NCBI GenBank assembly: GCA_022841905.1
Contig: JALHQO010000001.1
Coordinates: forward strand, 124,001-188,000
DNA: 64,000 nucleotides
Source of the DNA: Hyphomonadaceae bacterium
GTDB lineage: Bacteria > Pseudomonadota > Alphaproteobacteria > Caulobacterales > Aquidulcibacteraceae
Reading direction: 5' to 3'
Under the pieces are notes generated by a model. The model did no database searches and was not told where the DNA came from. It saw only the letters and a list, made by a program, of their open reading frames with translations. The translations under genes were made by a program, and so were the position numbers. Of this stretch, positions 35,274 through 44,050 are shown piece by piece; positions within the stretch are counted from its first letter, which is position 1; the number at the start of each line of letters is the position of its first letter.

Positions 35274-36161
35274 ATGTCTCGATTTGAAACCCGCCTCAAG
35301 GAAGCCGCCGAGCGGATCAACACCGCGCTCGACGGACTGCTGCCCCGCGACCAAGGCCCGGAGTCGCGTCTGCTTAGCGCTATGCGCTATTCGGCGCTCG
35401 CCGGCGGCAAGCGCTTGCGCCCGTTCTTCACGCTCGAAGTCGGCCGCATGTTCGACGCCGACGAGGGCATGTTGCTGCGCGTGGCGAGCGCGATCGAGTG
35501 CGTGCACACATACTCGCTCATCCATGACGATCTGCCGTGCATGGACGACGACGATCTGCGCCGCGGTCGCCCGACCTTGCACCGTCAGTACGATGAAGCG
35601 ACGGCGCTGCTCGCTGGCGATGCTTTGCTGACGTTTGCGTTCGAGTTGCTCGCTGAACCCGCGACGCACACCGATCCACAAATGCGCTGCAAGCTGATCC
35701 TGGGCCTGGCGAAGGCCGCCGGCGCGCTCGGCATGGTGGCCGGGCAGGCGGCCGACATGGCCGGCGCCGACATCGGCTCCGATCTCATCGCCGTCACCCG
35801 CATGAACCGCTTGAAGACCGGCGCGCTGATCAACTTCGCCGTGGAAGCCGGCGCCATGGTCGGTTGCGCTTCGGAGGCGGAGAAGACGGCGCTGATGCGC
35901 TACGCGCACGACGTTGGCTTGGCGTTTCAGATGGTCGACGATCTGCTCGACGCCGAAGGTGTTGCCCGCGACACCGGCAAGGCCGTCGGCAAGGACAAGG
36001 ATCGCGGCAAGGTCAATTTCGTCACCGTGCTCGGCGCCGACGCGACGCGCGAGCGCATCGGCATGCTGGCGAACCAAGCCAAGGCGCACTTGGGCCTGTT
36101 CGGCCACCGCGCTCACATCCTCACCGACGCCGTCGATTTCATCGTCCAGCGGCGGTACTGA
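35274..36161 (+). CDS. ispA: Polyprenyl (farnesyl/geranylgeranyl) diphosphate synthase
   Basis: A 295-residue trans-prenyltransferase that condenses IPP with DMAPP/GPP in isoprenoid synthesis. The first Asp-rich motif is DDLPCMDDDD near residues 85-94 (DDx4D, the bacterial type II FPP synthase form) and the second is DDLLD near 223-227. GGKRLRPF binds diphosphate. With dxs downstream it belongs to the usual alphaproteobacterial xseB-ispA-dxs set. The start MSRFETR at 35274 removes 33 unlikely codons. Product chain length is not certain. Confidence 0.92.
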   Translation: MSRFETRLKEAAERINTALDGLLPRDQGPESRLLSAMRYSALAGGKRLRPFFTLEVGRMFDADEGMLLRVASAIECVHTYSLIHDDLPCMDDDDLRRGRPTLHRQYDEATALLAGDALLTFAFELLAEPATHTDPQMRCKLILGLAKAAGALGMVAGQAADMAGADIGSDLIAVTRMNRLKTGALINFAVEAGAMVGCASEAEKTALMRYAHDVGLAFQMVDDLLDAEGVARDTGKAVGKDKDRGKVNFVTVLGADATRERIGMLANQAKAHLGLFGHRAHILTDAVDFIVQRRY

Positions 36162-36204
36162 GCAGCGCGCGAAACCTGAGGCACGCTGCGCGCGTTCTCC
36201 GGCC

Positions 36205-36522
36205 ATGGCGCAACCGATCACCATCACGATCCCGCATAAGCTCGGCCGCGCTGAAGCGCGCCAGCGCGTCGAAGCGAGCCTTGGCCGGTTCACCGATCAG
36301 ATGAGCCAAGCCGGCATGGGCAAGATCCAGCACGCTTGGGCTGAGAACGGTCGTCTCGGCTTTCACGCCAAGGCGCTGGGTCAGACGATCACCGGCCGCA
36401 TCGATGTGCGCGACACCGAGTTGAAGATCGAAGTCGATCTGCCGCGCCTGCTCGCGGGCTTCGCCGACAAGATTTCTGGCAAGCTTAAGAAGGAGGGCAC
36501 GCTGCTTCTGGAAAAGAAGTAG
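36205..36522 (+). CDS. Polyhydroxyalkanoic acid system-type small protein (PF09650)
   Basis: A 105-residue protein of the family annotated as polyhydroxyalkanoate granule-region protein. It has the typical opening ITITIPHKLGRAEARQRVEASLGRF and the LGFHAKALGQTITGRIDVRDTELKIEVDLP core. The family name comes from gene neighbourhood elsewhere; there is no PHA synthase here, so the function should be left open. It follows ispA by 43 bases and is convergent with the S9 peptidase. Confidence 0.85.
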   Translation: MAQPITITIPHKLGRAEARQRVEASLGRFTDQMSQAGMGKIQHAWAENGRLGFHAKALGQTITGRIDVRDTELKIEVDLPRLLAGFADKISGKLKKEGTLLLEKK

Positions 36523-36526
36523 CGCG

Positions 36527-38632
36527 CTAGTCCATCAGGCGCTGCGTCAGATACATGTATTCCAGCGCGCGCCGCCGCGCTGCTTCGCGCAAATTGGCGT
36601 TGGCTTGGTGACCGCCGTCCATGTTCTCGTAGTAGAGAAACGGCACGCCCAGTTCCTGCAGCCGCGCCGCGTACTTGCGCGCGTGGCCGGGATGGACACG
36701 GTCATCCTTCGTCGATGTGTAGATGAAGACGAGCGGGAAATTCTCGCCCGGCGCCAAGTTTTGATAGGGCGTGATCCGCTCCAGAAACGCGCGCTGCTCC
36801 GGCACGTTCGGCGAACCGTATTCGCCCACCCATGACGCGCCCGCGAGCAATTGATCGTAACGCAGCATGTCCAAGAGCGGCGAGCCGATCACCGTCGCAT
36901 GCACCATCTCCGGATGCTGGTTCAGCATCACGCCCATCAACAAGCCGCCATTCGAGCGCCCGGAAATGCCGAGCCGGCGCGGGCTCGTTATGCGCCGCTC
37001 AATCACGTCGCGTTCAACGGCGTAGAAATCATCATAGATGCGCTGGCGGTTGGTCAGCAGTCCGGCGCTATGCCAATCCGGCCCGAACTCGCCGCCGCCG
37101 CGAATGTTCGCCAGCACATAAACGCCGCCTTGGTCGAGCCAAAGCTGACCGAGATAGGCGTTGTAGCTTGGAGTCTGCGACAGTTGAAAACCGCCATAGG
37201 CGTAGAGCAATGTCGGGTTCTCGCCGTTCATCTCCACATCGCGCCGGCGCACCACGAAATAGGGCACACGCGTGCCGTCAGCGCTGGTCGCTTCGAATTG
37301 CTCCGTCACATAAGGCGACGCATCGAATTGCGCCGGCAGTGAGCGCACCGCGCGCGCGGCGCCGCCATCGATGGCGTAGAGCGTCGATGGCGTCAGGAAA
37401 TCTTCGAACACGGCGAACGCCTGCGCGCTGCTGGTCGATGCGCTGGCGATGGTGACGACGCCGGTTGGCGGCAGCGCGATTTGCTCGCCGTTCCAAACGC
37501 CGCCGCGCAACGTAAAGCGCTGCAAGCGCCCGCGCACATTGTCGAAGCCCGCAACCAAAAGTCCGCTACTGGTCGCCGCTACGTTTTCGATCGATTGGCG
37601 CGGTCCCGGCGTAAAAATCACTTCGATCTGCGGCGCCGCTGACGTCGCGCTCGCCAGCGGCAGCGCAAGCAGCGCGCCTGAGGGATACTGAACGCCGCCA
37701 ATGCTCCACGCTTCCTCGAGCGTCACGATGAGCCGATCGGCGAAGTAGCGGCGAATGGATGCGCGGCGCGGCAGTGTGATGCGCCGCGGGCCCTCAGCTG
37801 TCATCAGCCAATAGACCGCCTCGAAAAACGTGTCGCCCTCGACCGCGATGGCAATGTGATCGCCGCTTTCATCCTCCAGCGTGGTCACGCCGAGCGATAC
37901 GTCGCTCGCTTGCCCGCGTATGATTTCGCTCGCACTCGCGAGCGGCGTTCCGCGCCGCCAGGCCCGCAATTGGAACGGATACCCTGACTCTGTCAGCGAG
38001 CCGTCGCCCCAATTGGTCGCCACCAGCAACGTGTCGCGATCCAGCCAACCGATGTTCGACTTGGCTTCCGGCACAACGAAACCGCCGGCCACGAAGGTGC
38101 GCGCATTCACATCGAACTCACGCTCGGTCGAGGCATCGAGCCCGCCATTGGAGAGCGAGATCATGCAGCGTTGGCCGGAGGGATCGCAGTCCGAACCTTG
38201 CCATACCCAGTTCGCATTCTCCGTTGCCGCCAGCGCATCGAGATCGAGCAGCGTCTCCCAAACCGGCGCGTTCGCCGCGTAGCTCGCAAGCGTCGCGCGC
38301 CGCCAGATGCCGCGCACATGGTCGGGGTCCTGCCAGAAATTGTAGAGATAGCCGCCGCGCACTTGGCCAAGCGGCAAGCGGTCGCGGCTCTCCGCAACTG
38401 TCAGCGCGCGCTGCAACAGTTCAGGAAAGCGCGCGTCGCCCTCCAGGATCGCCAGCGAACGCGCATTCTCGGCGCGCACCCAATCCAGCGCCCGCTCGCC
38501 CTCGACCTCTTCGAGCCAAAGATAGGGATCGACCGCAGCTGCTGTGGCCGTCGGCGTTGGCGCATCCGTCGCCGGCGTTGCGCAACTCGCGCTTAGAACC
38601 AAAGCCGCAAGGCAGGCGCACACTCTCATCAT
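36527..38632 (-). CDS. S9 family serine peptidase (prolyl oligopeptidase type), lipoprotein
   Basis: A 701-residue enzyme with a lipoprotein-like signal (LVLSASC). A beta-propeller domain (about residues 60-440) is followed by an alpha/beta-hydrolase domain with the catalytic Ser560 in GRSNGG. The Asp in STKDDRVHPGH and the His in NMDGGHQAN complete the triad. It cleaves after Pro or related residues in short peptides outside the cytoplasm. The frame stays open far upstream to 40093, but that part is antisense to the next gene; the signal peptide fixes the start at 38632 (or the adjacent ATG at 38629). Confidence 0.93.
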   Translation of the reverse strand: MMRVCACLAALVLSASCATPATDAPTPTATAAAVDPYLWLEEVEGERALDWVRAENARSLAILEGDARFPELLQRALTVAESRDRLPLGQVRGGYLYNFWQDPDHVRGIWRRATLASYAANAPVWETLLDLDALAATENANWVWQGSDCDPSGQRCMISLSNGGLDASTEREFDVNARTFVAGGFVVPEAKSNIGWLDRDTLLVATNWGDGSLTESGYPFQLRAWRRGTPLASASEIIRGQASDVSLGVTTLEDESGDHIAIAVEGDTFFEAVYWLMTAEGPRRITLPRRASIRRYFADRLIVTLEEAWSIGGVQYPSGALLALPLASATSAAPQIEVIFTPGPRQSIENVAATSSGLLVAGFDNVRGRLQRFTLRGGVWNGEQIALPPTGVVTIASASTSSAQAFAVFEDFLTPSTLYAIDGGAARAVRSLPAQFDASPYVTEQFEATSADGTRVPYFVVRRRDVEMNGENPTLLYAYGGFQLSQTPSYNAYLGQLWLDQGGVYVLANIRGGGEFGPDWHSAGLLTNRQRIYDDFYAVERDVIERRITSPRRLGISGRSNGGLLMGVMLNQHPEMVHATVIGSPLLDMLRYDQLLAGASWVGEYGSPNVPEQRAFLERITPYQNLAPGENFPLVFIYTSTKDDRVHPGHARKYAARLQELGVPFLYYENMDGGHQANANLREAARRRALEYMYLTQRLMD

Positions 38633-38773
38633 TCGCGAAAATCCCCATCGGCCCACTGGCGCGCGGCGCACACTACCGATCCGCGCCGCCGCGCCAACCC
38701 TTGTGCGATGTTTGGCGTGACGCGTGCTGCGGGAACCGCTACCGCATCGGCAACCAGAGCGAGGAGAGACCCA

Positions 38774-39832
38774 ATGCGCGAGCTTCACATCAGCAAAGGG
38801 AACATCCGCACGACACAATGGGTCGATGTCGCGCCGGCGGCGCTCGCTCCAGGCGCCGCGCGGCTCAAGCTCGATCTCTTCGCGCTCACCGCCAATAACA
38901 TCACTTATGCCGCCTTCGGCGCGGGCATGCTCGGCTATTGGGATTTCTTCCCGGCGCCGGAAGGCTGGGGCAAAACACCGGTCTGGGGCTTCGCGACAGT
39001 CACCGAATCGAACGCGCCCGAGATCGCCGAAGGCGCGCGCTTCTACGGCTATTACCCGATCGCTGAAACACTCGACGTCGTCGTCCGCAAAACCGCTGGC
39101 GGCTTTCTCGACGCCGCGCCGCATCGCGCGTCGAAGTCGCCGATCTACAATCTCTACACCGACACGGCGACTGATCCCGCCTACGATGCGGCCCTCGAAC
39201 CGGAGCAAGCGCTGTTTCGCCCCCTTTACGCCACCGGTTGGTGGGCTGCCGATTGTGTGCGCCAAGCGCAAGCGCGCGCCGTCGTGCTCTCTAGCGCATC
39301 GTCGAAGACCGCACTCGCCACCGCGCATCAGCTGCGCCGCCTCGGCGGCCAAGAGATTATCGGCCTCACATCGCCCGGCAACGAAGCGTATGTGCGCGAC
39401 ACCGGCCTCTACGATCGCGTCGTTCTCTACGCCGACGCTGCAACGCTCACCCCGCCGGCGCCCGCCACCTTCGTCGATTTCCTCGGCCGCCGCGATCTCA
39501 CCGCCGCCGTCCACACCGCGCTCGGTGATGCACTGACGCGCAGTATCATTATCGGCATCACTGATTGGCAAAGTGCGGGTGCGGCGCCCGCTGCGCTTCT
39601 GCCGGGGCCCAAGCCAGAATTTTTCTTCGTCCCCACTTACGCCGCCGAACGTCTCAAAGCCGCCCCGGACCTCGGCCCCGCCATGCAGCAAGACTTGCGC
39701 GGCTTCTACGAAGCCTCGCGCGCCTTTGTGACTGCGCAACGCGGCGTCGGCGCCGAAGCGATCCAATCCGCTTGGGCGCGCTTGGCGATGGGCGACGTTC
39801 CACCGAACCAAGGCCTCGTGCTCTCGTTCTGA
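38774..39832 (+). CDS. DUF2855 family protein
   Basis: A 352-residue protein matching DUF2855 (LDLFALTANNITYAAFG near residues 33-49; YWDFFPAPEGWGKTPVWGFATV near 55-76; YATGWWAADCV near 154). The domain is related to the medium-chain dehydrogenase fold, with VVLSSASSKTALATAHQL as a degenerate nucleotide-binding segment. No zinc ligands are evident. Function unknown. GAGGAG precedes the ATG. It is divergent from the S9 peptidase. Confidence 0.88.
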   Translation: MRELHISKGNIRTTQWVDVAPAALAPGAARLKLDLFALTANNITYAAFGAGMLGYWDFFPAPEGWGKTPVWGFATVTESNAPEIAEGARFYGYYPIAETLDVVVRKTAGGFLDAAPHRASKSPIYNLYTDTATDPAYDAALEPEQALFRPLYATGWWAADCVRQAQARAVVLSSASSKTALATAHQLRRLGGQEIIGLTSPGNEAYVRDTGLYDRVVLYADAATLTPPAPATFVDFLGRRDLTAAVHTALGDALTRSIIIGITDWQSAGAAPAALLPGPKPEFFFVPTYAAERLKAAPDLGPAMQQDLRGFYEASRAFVTAQRGVGAEAIQSAWARLAMGDVPPNQGLVLSF

Positions 39833-39936
39833 GACGACGCTCCCAAGCCTGCGCCCCCAAGCCGCACGAAATCGGGCGGTAAAACCACACATCTGCCGTG
39901 GCTTAGGCGTCGCCAAGGGGCGGGAACGGGGGTAGG

Positions 39937-39952
39937 TTTGATCCAGATCAAA
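39937..39952. promoter_or_regulatory. FNR/FixK-type palindrome before dxs
   Basis: TTTGATCCAGATCAAA is a perfect 7-bp palindrome with a 2-base centre. It contains TTGAT-N4-ATCAA, the consensus for FNR, FixK and FnrL regulators. Its centre lies 21 bases upstream of the dxs ATG, too close for ordinary class II activation, so repression or a downstream start site are the likely modes if it is used. Confidence 0.55.
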
Positions 39953-39965
39953 TCGCTGAGGATTC

Positions 39966-41870
39966 ATGGCCACCCCAACGCCGCTGCTCGACCAGGTCCG
40001 GAACCCCGCCGATCTCCGCCAACTCGATGAGACACAGCTGCGCCAGCTGGCCGACGAGTTGCGCGCCGAAACCATCAACGCCGTCAGCCACACAGGCGGC
40101 CATTTGGGCGCAGGCCTCGGCGTCGTCGAGCTGACAGTGGCGCTGCACTACGTGTTCGAGACGCCGCGCGATAAGATCATCTGGGACGTCGGCCACCAGG
40201 CCTATCCGCACAAAATCCTCACCGGCCGCCGCGACCGCATCCGCACGCTCCGCCAAGGGCAGGGGCTCAGCGGTTTCACCAAGCGCGCCGAGAGCGAGTA
40301 CGATCCGTTCGGCGCCGCCCACGCGGCCACCTCGATCAGCGCAGCGCTCGGCTTTGCCGTCGCCCGCGATAAGCGCGGCGACGATAGCCACGTCATCGCC
40401 GTCATCGGCGACGGCTCGATGTCGGCGGGCATGGCCTATGAGGCGATGAACAACGCGGCCGAGACGACCAAGCGCCTGATCGTCATCCTGAACGACAACG
40501 ATATGTCGATCGCACCGCCGGTCGGCGGCATGAGCTCCTATCTTGGGCGCCTCGCCTCATCGAAGACCTATCGCGCCATCCGCAAGACGGCGAAGTCGAT
40601 CGCCGAGCATCTGCCGGCGCCGATCCATGACGTCGCCAAGAAAGCCGAAGAGTACGCGCGCACCATGGTGACGGGCGGGACGTTCTTCGAAGAGCTGGGT
40701 TTCCACTATCTCGGGCCGTTCGATGGCCACGATGTCGATCTGCTCCGCCGCATTCTGAAGAACGCCAAGGAATTCACCGATCGCCCGGTGCTGATCCATG
40801 CGGTCACCACCAAGGGCAAGGGCTACGCCCCGGCCGAAAACGCCGCCGACAAATATCACGGCGTCAACAAGTTCAACGTCGTCACTGGCGAGCAGAGCAA
40901 AGGCGCAAGCGCGCCGAGCTACACCAAAGTGTTCGCGCAAGCGCTCGTGCGCGAAGCGGAGAAGGACGATAAAATCGTCGCCATCACCGCCGCCATGCCG
41001 GCCGGCACCGGGCTCGACATTTTCGGCCAGCGCTTTCCGGACCGCACCTACGATGTCGGCATCGCTGAGCAGCACGCGGTGACGTTCGCGGCGGGTCTCG
41101 CGGCTGACGGCATGAAGCCGTTCGCGGCGATTTATTCGACCTTCCTGCAGCGCGGCTACGACCAGGTCGTGCACGACGTCGCCATCCAGAAGCTGCCGGT
41201 GCGCTTCGCCATGGACCGCGCTGGCTTGGTCGGCGCTGACGGCCCCACGCACGCGGGCACGTTCGATGTCGGCTACATGGGCGCGCTGCCGGGCATGATC
41301 GTCATGGCCGCGGCCGACGGCAACGATCTGTCGCGCATGGTCGCCACCGCAGCTCAGATCGACGATACGCCCAGCTGCTTCCGCTATCCGCGCGGCGACG
41401 CTGACGGCGCACTGCAAGCGGACGCGCACATCCCACTCGAAATCGGCAAGGGCCGTATCCTGCGCGAAGGCACCTCCGTTGCGCTTCTGAACTTTGGCGC
41501 CCGGATGCGCGAAGCCAACGCCGCCGCCGACAAGCTCGGCGCCATGGGGCTGTCGACCACGCTGGCCGATGCGCGCTTTGCCAAGCCGCTCGACGAAGAT
41601 CTGATCCGCCGCCTGGTGCGCGAGCACGAAGTGCTGCTCACCATCGAGGAGGGCGCGCTCGGCGGCTTCGGCGCGTTCGTACTGCACTTCCTGGCAAAGG
41701 ACGGGCTGCTCGATCGCGGCGTCAAAATCCGCACGCTGACGCTGCCCGATATCTTCCAGGATCAAGACAAACCGGAAGCCATGTACGCCGCCGCCGGCCT
41801 CGACGCCGACGCCATTGCCAACGCCGCTCTGCTGGCCCTGGGCCGCGGCGTGAACGAAGCGCGCGCTTAG
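39966..41870 (+). CDS. dxs: 1-deoxy-D-xylulose-5-phosphate synthase
   Basis: A 634-residue thiamine-diphosphate enzyme that makes DXP from pyruvate and glyceraldehyde 3-phosphate, the first step of the MEP isoprenoid pathway. It shows the opening [21 protein letters not shown], the ThDP/Mg motif [17 protein letters not shown] near residues 153-170, the transketolase-like pyrimidine domain ([17 protein letters not shown] near 365) and the C-terminal transketolase domain. Full family length. GAGGATT precedes the ATG. The FNR-like palindrome upstream suggests oxygen-linked regulation. Confidence 0.97.
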   Translation: MATPTPLLDQVRNPADLRQLDETQLRQLADELRAETINAVSHTGGHLGAGLGVVELTVALHYVFETPRDKIIWDVGHQAYPHKILTGRRDRIRTLRQGQGLSGFTKRAESEYDPFGAAHAATSISAALGFAVARDKRGDDSHVIAVIGDGSMSAGMAYEAMNNAAETTKRLIVILNDNDMSIAPPVGGMSSYLGRLASSKTYRAIRKTAKSIAEHLPAPIHDVAKKAEEYARTMVTGGTFFEELGFHYLGPFDGHDVDLLRRILKNAKEFTDRPVLIHAVTTKGKGYAPAENAADKYHGVNKFNVVTGEQSKGASAPSYTKVFAQALVREAEKDDKIVAITAAMPAGTGLDIFGQRFPDRTYDVGIAEQHAVTFAAGLAADGMKPFAAIYSTFLQRGYDQVVHDVAIQKLPVRFAMDRAGLVGADGPTHAGTFDVGYMGALPGMIVMAAADGNDLSRMVATAAQIDDTPSCFRYPRGDADGALQADAHIPLEIGKGRILREGTSVALLNFGARMREANAAADKLGAMGLSTTLADARFAKPLDEDLIRRLVREHEVLLTIEEGALGGFGAFVLHFLAKDGLLDRGVKIRTLTLPDIFQDQDKPEAMYAAAGLDADAIANAALLALGRGVNEARA

Positions 41871-41875
41871 GATCC

Positions 41876-42000
41876 TACCCGCAAGCGGGGAGGTCCGAGC
41901 GAAGCGAGGGGAGGGGCGCGTGCCGCCGCCGCCCAACACGCCCCTCAGTCTCGCGCGCCGCGCTCGCCAGCTCCCCGCTTCGCAGGGAGCATTCGCGTGA
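41876..42000. repeat. Imperfect palindrome after dxs
   Basis: About 125 bases with nested inverted repeats. The outer arms are GCAAGCGGGGAG and CTCCCCGCTTCGC, and the inner arms are GAGGGGCGCGT and ACACGCCCCTC. No gene is seen here. It may end the dxs transcript or be a dispersed intergenic element. Confidence 0.5.
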
Positions 42001-42066
42001 GCACACGGAACATCTGCGCCAGCTCCTGTGTTGGATCAGATTACCGCTTGCAGGAGCCCGATCCCC

Positions 42067-42252
42067 ATGAAGACCACCACGCGTGCCGCGCTGTTTATCC
42101 TCCTTGGGCTGACCGCCCCACTGGCCAGCGGCTGCGCTCTCGCCGCCGGCGCCGCAGTCGGCGCCGCCGCCGTCGATTATTTCTTTGACGACAACGATGT
42201 CTGCAATGGCCCGAACGATGAAGGCCTGCTCGACAGCGATTGCAACGACTAA
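42067..42252 (+). CDS. Small lipoprotein, unknown
   Basis: A 61-residue protein with a lipoprotein signal (LLGLTAPLASGC, Cys at about residue 23). An Ala/Gly-rich stretch of glycine-zipper type (ALAAGAAVGAAAV) and a short acidic tail with two Cys follow (DDNDVCNGPNDEGLLDSDC). A putative AGGAG lies 12 bases before the ATG. No family recognised. Confidence 0.6.
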   Translation: MKTTTRAALFILLGLTAPLASGCALAAGAAVGAAAVDYFFDDNDVCNGPNDEGLLDSDCND

Positions 42253-42323
42253 CCAGACCGGATGCGGCGGCCGGCGATAGGTACGAGAAATTCCTATTGC
42301 CTACTGCCCACGACCTAATGCCT

Positions 42324-42351
42324 ACTCTCCGTCGCGTAAGCGACGGAGAGT
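42324..42351 (+). promoter_or_regulatory. Perfect hairpin sequestering the Shine-Dalgarno of the 36-residue gene
   Basis: ACTCTCCGTCGC pairs perfectly with GCGACGGAGAGT across a GTAA loop. The GGAG at 42346-42349, eight bases before the ATG at 42357, is inside the right arm. In RNA the ribosome site would be closed unless the stem is opened, for example by heat, a protein or upstream translation. Confidence 0.55.
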
Positions 42352-42356
42352 CTCGC

Positions 42357-42467
42357 ATGGCCAAAGGTCAGATGAAGTCCAACAAAGAGAAGCGCAAGCC
42401 GAAGAAGGAAAAGGCCGCCAAGGGCGCGCCGACCGCCGGCGGCATCGGCTCTGGCGGCAAGAAGTAA
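42357..42467 (+). CDS. Small basic protein, conserved MAKGQ-type
   Basis: A 36-residue, Lys-rich protein (MAKGQMKSNKEKRKPKKEKA... GGIGSGGKK). Short proteins with the same MAKGQ-x-x-NKE-x-KKPKK pattern are widespread in proteobacteria, which is the main reason to accept so short a gene. Function unknown; the composition suggests nucleic-acid binding. Its ribosome site is within a hairpin. It is separated by one base from the next gene's GTG start, so the two are likely translated together. Confidence 0.65.
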   Translation: MAKGQMKSNKEKRKPKKEKAAKGAPTAGGIGSGGKK

Positions 42468-42468
42468 C

Positions 42469-43161
42469 GTGGCCGAGGCCCGTATCGACGAGGTTGCCGC
42501 GAACGTGTTTCGCATCGCCTCGGACGTGCCTGGCTTTTCCTTCAACCAATATCTCATCGCCGCCGACGAGCCGCTTTTGTGGCACACCGGCCAGCGCATG
42601 CTGCACGCCGCCACCCGCGCGGCCATCGCCCGCGTGCTCGATCCGGCCACGCTGCGCTGGATCGGCTTTTCGCACTACGAGGCCGACGAGTGCGGCGCGA
42701 TGGCGGAGTTTCTCGCCGAAGCGCCGAACGCCCAGCCGCTCTGCGGCCGCATCGGCGCGCTGGTGAACGTCAACGACGCCGACGCCAAGCCCGCCCGCGC
42801 CCTGGCCGATGGCGAGACGCTCGATATCGGCGGCGCGCGCCTCTCCTGGTACGACACCCCGCACGTGCCGCACGGCTGGGATTGCGGCCTCATCTTCGAC
42901 GAGACGCGCAAGCTGCTCTTCTGCGGCGATCTCTTCACCCAAGGCGGCAACGACCACCCGCCGCTCGTAGAGTCCGACATCCTCGGCCCGAGCGAGGCCT
43001 TCCGCGGCCCCCTCGACTATTTCGCCCACGCCCCCAACACCCGCGCCAACCTCGAACGCCTAGCCGCGCTCCAGCCGGAAACGCTGGCGTGCATGCACGG
43101 GAGTGCGTGGCGCGGGGATGGGGGTGCGTTGCTCAGGGAGCTGGCGGGGCGGGTGGGTTAG
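42469..43161 (+). CDS. MBL-fold protein with flavodiiron-type metal motif
   Basis: A 230-residue metallo-beta-lactamase-fold protein. Instead of HxHxDH it has His69-x-Glu71-x-Asp73 (SHYEADE), the motif of the di-iron oxidoreductase domain of flavodiiron proteins. Further ligands are likely in DTPHVPHGWD, CGDLF (Asp154) and the C-terminal CMHGS. The opening GFSFNQYLI also fits that family. No flavodoxin domain is attached, so an O2/NO reductase role would need a partner. The start is GTG. Activity is inferred only. Confidence 0.8.
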   Translation: MAEARIDEVAANVFRIASDVPGFSFNQYLIAADEPLLWHTGQRMLHAATRAAIARVLDPATLRWIGFSHYEADECGAMAEFLAEAPNAQPLCGRIGALVNVNDADAKPARALADGETLDIGGARLSWYDTPHVPHGWDCGLIFDETRKLLFCGDLFTQGGNDHPPLVESDILGPSEAFRGPLDYFAHAPNTRANLERLAALQPETLACMHGSAWRGDGGALLRELAGRVG

Positions 43162-43274
43162 GCCGCCAAGATCGGGGCAACAATCTGCAACAACCCTCTA
43201 TTTTTCTTTGCAAGCCCTATTGAACGAGTTCTTGGGGCACCAATATGCGGCGGATCACCCTAGGGAATGCCGCC

Positions 43275-43367
43275 ATGAACGTATCTAGAATCAAGATCGA
43301 CGCTGCCGCAGGCCTCGTCGAAATCGAAGGGGATGAGAAGTTCGTCTCCGAAAAAGCGATTTTGTGA
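43275..43367 (+). CDS. Very short ORF, possible gene remnant
   Basis: A 30-codon frame (MNVSRIKIDAAAGLVEIEG...) whose alternating hydrophobic pattern looks like a beta-strand pair from a larger domain. It stops after KAIL, and no reading frame continues it cleanly. It lies in a 403-base gap (43162-43564) in which I see no other gene, and may be what remains of a degraded one. Confidence 0.25.
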   Translation: MNVSRIKIDAAAGLVEIEGDEKFVSEKAIL

Positions 43368-43564
43368 CGATCCTTCCGCCGGGGGTGAAATACGTTGAGA
43401 CCAGCGGTCTTCTTGGGCAAACGCCATTCAGGTAGTTCAGCGTAGTGCGGGATAAGCCCCTATCCCCCACGCCCCCACCAAAAACCTCAACGCCATCAAC
43501 GCCCCGCGCCGTCCGCGCCTAAATTGATCCCACACCTCTAAACCTGCGCGATACTGCGTCTCTC

Positions 43565-44050
43565 ATGCGCATCGCGCCCGACATCATTCCTTGCAATCGC
43601 ACCCGCACCCGCCGTCTCACGGCGTGGTTTCGGCTGTGGTTGCAGTCTTTGGTGTTTGCGTGCTCGGTTTGGATGACGACCGGTTGGCGCGGCGATGCGC
43701 GGTTGCTTGATGCTGCGGCGGCGTGCGCGCGGCGTTTGGTTTTGCGCCATGTGTGCGAGCGCATGGGCCGCTGGCCGCCTAGGTCGCGCAATCGTCACGG
43801 CCGTTTGAATCACGTCACGCGCCGCATCGAGTTCGGCAGCGCGCTCCGCCGCGCCACGCGCGGGCGCGATCACGCGTCGCGTCTGTTTGCGATCCTCACC
43901 CTGATGCGCGATCTCGACGCGCACGTCACGCGCGTGGCGCGCCGCCTAAAGCGCGGCCTCACGCGCCTGCGCGTCATCGATCCCGTTCCAGAAAAGGGCC
44001 CGGCGCTTGTCGCGGCGTGCGGCGTGGTGGCTGGCGTCGATACGTCTTGA
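43565..44050 (+). CDS. Arg-rich protein, unknown
   Basis: A 161-residue, very basic protein with an amphipathic N-terminal helix (RLTAWFRLWLQSLVFACSVWM), mostly helical beyond that. The codon pattern favours this strand, but the opposite strand also has an open frame of 128 codons, so coding status is not fully certain. No known family. It stands between an empty gap and a palindrome. Confidence 0.45.
   Translation: MRIAPDIIPCNRTRTRRLTAWFRLWLQSLVFACSVWMTTGWRGDARLLDAAAACARRLVLRHVCERMGRWPPRSRNRHGRLNHVTRRIEFGSALRRATRGRDHASRLFAILTLMRDLDAHVTRVARRLKRGLTRLRVIDPVPEKGPALVAACGVVAGVDTS

Noticed and set aside
38633-40093. Open minus-strand frame extending the S9 peptidase upstream to give an 1188-residue protein
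   Set aside because: The extra part is antisense to the DUF2855 gene, is Arg/Gly-rich with no recognisable domain, and the peptidase has its own signal peptide at 38632.
40557-41939. 460-codon minus-strand frame opposite dxs
   Set aside because: It mirrors the codon bias of dxs on the other strand; composition (Gly, Arg, Ala, His, Val) and lack of any motif mark it as a shadow.
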